Assembly (NCBI GenBank): GCA_026120185.1
Contig: JANUWF010001783.1
Coordinates: 9,362,001-9,426,000 of the forward strand
Length of the DNA stretch: 64,000 nt
Direction of reading: 5' to 3'
Source: Voacanga thouarsii
Taxonomy: Eukaryota > Streptophyta > Magnoliopsida > Gentianales > Apocynaceae
Of the stretch, positions 58,370-64,000 are shown piece after piece. Both the position numbers and the translations under genes were made by a program. The notes under the pieces were generated by a model. It was not told the origin of the DNA and did not search any database. It saw nothing but the letters and a program-made list of their open reading frames with translations. Position 1 is the stretch's first letter; every line of letters starts with the position of its first letter.

Positions 58370-59320
58370 GTTATATTACACAAAAGTATATGAAATTAAT
58401 GAATTGAAACCACCATCAACCTTTTTTCCAAGCAAGTTAATAGAAAGAAATAACAAATTAATCTCGTAATCAGCATAAGTAATTAAATACCAAGAAAATG
58501 ATCAATTAATCAAAAGATCAAAATAATTCTAAAAATCATAAATATCGAAAACAATGTCAAATTACAATAAAACAATTAACACATCATTGTTCAAGAAAAG
58601 ATAATAAAGTTAAAAGAAAGCATTCATAGACAAGCCTCATTCTTCTTCCTTCATAGACTCTCTTGTACAATCCTCCTTGATTTAATGAATTCCTCATTTA
58701 TTTGAGTGATTTTATGTTTTGCTCCTTGAATTCATCCATTTGACTTGTGTTTTTCCTCTATTTATAGGCTTTAGGAGTACCTAAATTCGTCCCTCTAGGG
58801 GTTTTGGCCGAATAAAAGTAGGAAAATACCAAAACTCTGAAAATTGCCAAAAATGCGCACAAAAATCGAGGCACCACCTCTGTACCAGTGCATAGCCGAT
58901 GCCGGTTGCATTCTGTCTCTCTGTCCGTTAGTCAATTTTTCTTGATTTTTGTGCCAAGCTCTTCCAGGTCGCAGCCGACGCCGTCTTTGGGCTCCCAACC
59001 GACGCCGACGCCGCTTCTGGGCTCCTAACCAGCGTTAGCTGTGTTCTGTTCAGCTCCTATTTTGTCGACTTTTTATCATTTCAAAGTGCGTGCCAGTAGC
59101 ACGTGGCTGGCGCTGCTTATCCTATCCTAGCCGGCGCCGCCTCTAGTCTGTTTAGTGACGATTTTGCCTTATTTTACCCCTAAAATATGAAATACTGTAC
59201 AAAATACCTTTCCAATAGTAAAATCTCAAATATGAAGGAATATGACCAGTTTTTGCACAAAATGTGTCACAAAATAGCCTGAAATAACTAGAAAATATAT
59301 GACTAATTTAGGTCCTATCA
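58370..59320 (-). repeat. Truncated gypsy-like LTR E3
   Basis: The minus strand starts at 59320 with TGATAGGACCTAAATTAGTC. It aligns with the E2 LTR for about 950 bp up to GGTGGTTTCAATTCATTAAT, then stops at LTR F; the remaining third of the LTR is absent. A GC-rich block at about 58900-59155 has repeated CGACGCCG and CCGGCGCC words. It may be the 5' LTR of E1 after a deletion, or a separate copy. Confidence 0.75.
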
Positions 59321-61787
59321 GGATTGATCCATACTAAACCTCTTTAGCACTTTATCAATGTATGTAGACTGTGAAAGACCTAGTAACCTTTTTTATCATC
59401 CTTATAGATCCTTATTCCAAGAATATAGATTGCTTCTCCGAGGATTTTCATGGAGAATTTTTTGGATAACCAAACTTTTAACGATTGAAGGACAGGTACA
59501 TTGTTTCCTATGAGCAATATGTCATCTACATAAAGTAATAAGAAAATGACTACAGTTCTACTAACCTTCTTGTATACAAAAGATTCATCCATGTTTTGAA
59601 TAAAACTAAACTCTTTGATTATTTCATCAAAACAGATGTTCAAACTCTTAGCAATTTGCTTAAATCCATAAATAGACCTTTGCAGCTTGCATACTTTTGT
59701 GCTATCATTGGATATGAAACCTTCAGGTTGTATCATATACACTTTCTCAGTCAGGTTTCCGTTTAGGAAAGCTATTTTCATGTTCATTTGCCAGACCTCA
59801 TAATTATAATGAGTGGCACGCTAGGAGTATTCTGATAGATTTCAGCATAGAAACTGGTGAAAAGGTTTCGTCATAGTCAATACTATATTGTTGATGATAA
59901 CCCTTAGCAACCAGTCGTGCTTTATAGGTAACTACAATACATCCATGTCGATTTTCTTCTTAAAAACCCATTTGTACTCCATAGGTTTGATTCCTTTAGA
60001 TAGATAAACCAAAGTTCATACTTGGTTGTCATACATAGAATCCAATTTTGACTTCATGGATTTAAGTCATTTGTCAAATTCTGAACTATTCAAAACTTCT
60101 TAATAAGTAGTAGGCTCATCTTCACCTATGAGTAATACGTCATTGTGGTCACTTATGAGAAATCTATATATTTCAGGTGTCACACGTATCGTATTCGACT
60201 TACGAGGTTCTTGTGTAGTTGAAGGTTCATCTATTCTCTCAATAGATGTGGGATTAGTCAGTTGATCCTTATTTGTTTGTTCTTCTTGAACTTCATTAAG
60301 TTTAATTTTACTTCTACTGTCATTTTTGAGCATGTGTTCCTTCTCTAAGAAGATGGCATGCTTCAAAACAAATACTTTATTTTCGGAAGAAATGTAGAAA
60401 TAATACCCGAAAGATTCTTTTGAATATCCCATAAATAAATACTTGTCAGACTTACTGTCAAATTTGTCTGATTGTGGCCTTCTAATAAAGGTAAGGCAAT
60501 CCTATACTCTCAAGTGAGATAACTTTGGTTTCTTACCAAAGAGCATCTCAAATGAGGTAGTTTCAACTATTTTTAACTAAAATCTATTTAGGATATAAAC
60601 AACAGTCTCTAGTGCATACCCCCAAAACGATTTTGGTAAGTCTGCAAAAGCCATCATAGTCCATACCATGTCTAGAAGGGTTCGATTCTTTCTCTAAGAT
60701 ATATTGTTATGTTAAGGTGTATGTGGTGAAGTCCATTGAGATAATAACTCATTATCTCTAAGATAACTTAGAAACTCTTGGCTTAAGTATTCACCCCCTC
60801 GATTGGATCTTAGAGTCTTGATACTTTTCCTAAGTTATTTCTCTACTTCACTTTTAAAGTCTTTGAACTTGTCAAAGGCCGTAGATTTGTATTTCATTAA
60901 ATACAAATACCCATATCGTGAAAAATCATCGATAATTGTTATGAAATAGTGATAACCTCCTTTTGATTATATAGACATTGGGCCATATACATCAAATTGT
61001 ATAAGTTTTAATTACTCTTTGACCCTTTCTCCTTTTTCAAAAAAAAAAAAAAAAGAATTTTAGTTATTGTACCAAGTAAACAAGATTCGCATGTGACATA
61101 TAATTCATAATCAAATGACTCGAAGTCACATAATTTGTGTAATTGAGAAATGCGATTCTCATTTATATGGCCTAAACGAAAATGCCATAAATAAGATGAG
61201 ATTGAGTTATCTATCTTTGATTTTTTATTATTTATATTGAGAATTGGATTATCCATGTCTAGAGCATATAAACCATTAAGCAAAGTTGTAGAACCATAAT
61301 GAATATCATTCAATGAAAAAGAACAACATTTATTGTTTAAAATTAAATGAAATCTATTCAAGTCTAAAAACGCAACTAAAAAAATATTTTTCAATAAAAT
61401 TGGTACATAATAATAGTTTTAGAGTTCTAAAACTAATCAAAAAGGCAGGTATAACTTGTAAGTCCCCACAGCAAGTGCAATAACCTTTGCTCCAATTGTA
61501 GTATGTAGGTCCACGTCACTCTTCTCAAACCTTTTACTGTCCTTTAGTCTGTGAAAATTATTGCATTGATGAGATCCACATTCGGTATCCAATACTTATA
61601 TCTCATTTCTTAAGACAGTACATATCTCAATCATAAACATATCAGGAGTAGAAGTAGAAGTGCCCGCAAACTTCTCATTTTTTTCTTTGACGGTTTGTAG
61701 GTAGGCTTTACAATTGCACCTCCAATGGCCCATTTTTTCACAGTGATGTCATGGGCCTTTGGTGACTGTATCTTTCTTCTTCACACT
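59321..61787 (-). pseudogene. Ty1/copia gag-pol fragment, family related to C (zinc knuckle to RT)
   Basis: Minus-strand order: zinc knuckle HCEKMGHWRCNC near 61705-61745; protease and pre-integrase (61008-61394) with LNGLYALDM and LWHFRLGHINENRISQLH ... CESC; integrase core, broken, about 60650-61000; integrase C-terminal linker FGYYFYISSENKVFVLKHAI (60100-60432); RT (59380-59787) with MNMKIAFLNGNL, SIYGFKQIAKS and an intact YVDD in LLYVDDILLIG. It is cut in RT at 59321 by LTR E3 and near 61787 by another LTR, so LTRs and RNase H are missing. About half of residues match family C in the linker, so it is a different family. Confidence 0.83.
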
Positions 61788-62545
61788 TGTAAAACCCCAC
61801 CCTATCATGGCCTGGAAGCATGCATTGCATCATTTATGTGTGAATATGGTCTTAATTAATTTTAGTCTTATGTATGTTTATTGAGCATTTTTCATTGAAT
61901 CGTTAGTATCCTGTGATAACCCATTTAGCTTAAAGATATTTAGGCTACGAATTTATTTTGGATGGATAATTTATCAAGGGGAAAGTTTGGGTTCAAAATT
62001 TTGAGTCATAAAAATATTGGTATGTTTTTAAGGCATAATAGTTGTGGTGTTATGATGGAATTAGTATTAGAATTTTAATTGGACAATTAGGGTTCGAATA
62101 TTAACCCTTATATAATTTTTTAATGTTTTATTTTCCTTGTTTTAATTCCTTGATCAGCTTAGACTTAGCATTGATCGCCACTTTCCTATTTGAGAAGTAG
62201 GACTTCTTAATTTAAGGAGGAAATTTATTTAAGAAGGTTGGATTCCAAATTTACTCCACTAAAATAATTCTATTTCCTTATTCTTCCCAAATTTCCATAT
62301 CCTATGTACCTTATGTTGGTAGTTATATTATAATTATTTCCTATTATATATCAAGGATAATATTCTTGGATTGAAGGAAAACTCTCTTATTTTTCCTTTC
62401 TTGGCCGGTACTTGTACCCTTTAGCCATCAATTCCATTTTGGGATGGAGAATACTCCAAATGGAATTATTGTTAAAATCTCTCCACTCATACCTTATTAT
62501 AATTTGAGCCTTTATTTTCATTCTTTTTACTTCTGATAATCCGAC

Positions 62546-62588
<43 letters not shown>

Positions 62589-62652
62589 TGACATGGTTTC
62601 CATATCTCCTTTAATTATATTAGCAAGACCATTGGAATATATCTTTTGTCAG
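61788..62652 (+). repeat. Probable truncated gypsy LTR 'G'
   Basis: It starts TGTAAAACCCCACCCTATCA, like the TGTAACACCCC start common in plant gypsy (Del/Tekay) LTRs. It continues as AT-rich non-coding sequence with TTATTTTTCCTTTCTTGGCC near 62390 and a TA microsatellite. It is interrupted at 62653 by the family-A LTR. No second copy is in the window, so it is assigned by its start only. Confidence 0.45.
62548..62583 (+). repeat. TA microsatellite
   Basis: About 17 consecutive TA units within LTR G. Confidence 0.9.
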
Positions 62653-63141
62653 TGTTAGGGTGCCTTGCGTCCCACATCGAGAAACTAAAGAATTCTTCAC
62701 CAACATTAATGCTTTGTTTAGTACCAAAATCCTACATCGATTATGCAAGAATTCTAACCACCTCAAGATGTCTATAAATAAAGGCTTAGTTTGGTTCTTT
62801 GAAGAACACAATAACAATACAACAACACCAACACAAGAGTTTAGTAGCCCTTGAGGTATTTGTTCTTTGTAATACTCTTGTTCTGTATTAGTGGTGTTCA
62901 GTGGCTTAGGAACACTTTCCTAAAGCCTTGTAAACTGTCTTTTTCATAGTGAAGTTTTGTTCTGCCTCCGTCCATAGACGTAGGTCAGTTGACCGAACTA
63001 CTTAAGTTCTTGTGTCTCTCTCTTTTATTTTTTTTCTCATTATTTATTTTTCTTCACATTATTTTCATTATTATTTCTTTGTTATCGTTGTGTAATTTTT
63101 CCATTGGAGTTTTAGTTTGTTCCCGGGGTCTATCCCTAACA
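62653..63141 (+). repeat. 5' LTR of family A copy 3
   Basis: 489 bp from TGTTAGGGTGCCTTGCG to CTATCCCTAACA. TATA-like GTCTATAAATAAAGG near 62770. Confidence 0.9.
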
Positions 63142-63144
63142 AAT

Positions 63145-63156
63145 TGGTATTAGAGC
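63145..63156 (+). other. Primer-binding site of family A copy 3
   Basis: TGGTATTAGAGC, one transition from the tRNA-Met site, three bases after the LTR end. Confidence 0.85.
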
Positions 63157-63178
63157 TACAACTCTTAAGTCTGTGGTA

Positions 63179-63317
63179 ATGACTATAACAAAGACTAAGA
63201 TGGAGAAATTCGATCAGGGTGTCAACTTTAGCACGTGGCAACTCAAAATGGAGGCCATCTTAATTCAAGACAGGGTTGACTTAGCCTTAAAAAGAATAAA
63301 TGAGAAGCCAGCGGAAT
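63179..63317 (+). pseudogene. Copia gag N-terminal fragment, family A copy 3
   Basis: ATG at 63179 gives MTITKTKMEKFDQGVNF then STWQLKMEAILIQDRVDLAL, open up to NEKPAE. It matches 529-660 of copy 1 but without the early stop. It ends at the family-C LTR; the next codons of this gag (MTTSTFEDLDK) begin at 38993 on the opposite strand, right beside another family-C LTR. Confidence 0.85.
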
Positions 63318-64000
63318 TGTTAGGGATATGCCCTAAAAGAATTTGTACTTGTATCATTGTCGTTATGTATTATGTAATAATACGAGGCATTTCTTTCCAC
63401 GAATAGTGCATTTAGTTTTGTGATTATTAAGTACGTGACTTGATAGTAAAATCCTATAACAAATATAATGATTATTCTTAAATTGTCCCTGATCGATTAT
63501 TTTTAGTAGAACAATAATAAATTAATATTAGTATGTTTGTGATTTGATAGTTATGTTTCACTGGTCATGGATACATGTGATATCAAGTCAAAATATAAAT
63601 AAATGTTAGAGAACATTATATTGGACATGACCCACTATGAGAATACTTTATGGAACATATCATAAGCAATTTCCAACCATAATGATATTAGAAGTCCTTC
63701 GACTTGAATTCATTATAGTTTTCTACTTGATAAATTCTATATCTTGATATTGTCTAAAGTTGTCTTTAACTAGATAATAAATTAGACAACTATTGGATAT
63801 AGAATAAACTAGAGAGAGGAATATGATTGATAGTGAAGGAATTTGTCCCTCTTAATTTTGGGAGAAATGTCTATGGGCCCCTTGAGAAGTTAGACTGTTA
63901 AAATGCACGGTCGTGCTCAAATATATTAATTTGAGATATTGATATCATTTGTTTGAATAGTTTGCTATGAAATCAATAAATAGTTGATTAAGCTTAATAA
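63318..64000 (+). repeat. LTR of copia family C (runs off the window)
   Basis: It starts TGTTAGGGATATGCCC and matches the minus strand of 38994-40505 and 8690-10137, at about 11% divergence from the former over 400 bp by eye. The five bases before it are GGAAT. It reads as a 5' LTR on the plus strand; the rest lies beyond 64000. Confidence 0.88.

Larger units (their letters stand above)
62653..63317 (+). mobile_element. Ty1/copia element, family A copy 3, 5' end (LTR, primer site, gag start)
   Basis: 5' LTR at 62653-63141, tRNA-Met primer site at 63145-63156 (TGGTATTAGAGC, one mismatch) and gag start at 63179. Interrupted at 63318 by a family-C LTR. The five bases before the LTR are GTCAG. 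The LTR is the close partner of the one at 34688-35150 on the other strand. Confidence 0.88.

Noticed and set aside
1..64000. CRISPR array, tRNA or rRNA gene, organelle insertion, or integrated pararetrovirus
   Set aside because: No regularly spaced short repeats, no cloverleaf-like gene with box A/B, no rRNA-like stretch, and every RT found is of the copia or LINE type. Short matches to tRNA are the primer-binding sites of LTR elements.

Overview
This window is plant nuclear DNA, almost certainly from a eudicot with a repeat-rich genome. The evidence is pervasive Ty1/copia LTR retrotransposons primed on initiator tRNA-Met, hAT transposons, LINE fragments with RNase H, a large LTR element with a tRNA-Asp-like primer site, and one intron-containing housekeeping gene. 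Base composition is AT-rich apart from GC-rich transposon ends. No rRNA, tRNA, CRISPR array or prokaryotic operon was seen. The only intact host gene I can support is a mitochondrial ISCU/ISU1-type iron-sulfur scaffold protein in three exons (27242-31820).

Left block (1-19168): a nest of insertions. A LINE fragment carries a family-A copia element (1-18460). Inside that is a family-B copia (1631-15075, TSD GTAAA), inside that a hAT transposon (7707-12500), and inside the hAT a solo LTR of family C (8690-10137, TSD ATATG). All coding parts carry stops or frameshifts.

Middle block (19169-34687): AT-rich spacer with degenerate repeats and a Stowaway-like MITE. Then comes a nearly intact, young copia element on the minus strand (family D, 21186-26769, TSD GTATT, two 367-bp LTRs with about 11 differences). 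It sits about 470 bp upstream of the ISU start codon. The ISU gene follows, with MITE-like insertions in intron 1. After it lie an intergenic stretch and a 5'-truncated LINE on the minus strand with its poly(A) end at 33254.

Right block (34688-64000): a mosaic of decayed elements. In order: the 3' half of a family-A copia (minus), the 3' half of a family-C copia (minus) inserted in its gag, a gypsy-like LTR and internal region (minus) with a second hAT inserted (47270-50547), a copia-type LTR 'F' interrupted by a large non-autonomous LTR element (52035-58089, TSD TTATC), a truncated gypsy-like LTR, another copia pol fragment (minus), a truncated gypsy LTR, and finally a family-A 5' LTR plus gag start (plus strand) interrupted by a family-C LTR that runs off the window.

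The most interesting structural point is that the two family-A/family-C composites, at 34688-43281 (minus) and 62653-64000 (plus), look like the two halves of one nested insertion separated by an inversion. No new defence or metabolic system was found; the novelty here is in genome rearrangement and non-autonomous element biology. All coordinates and mismatch counts were made by eye.
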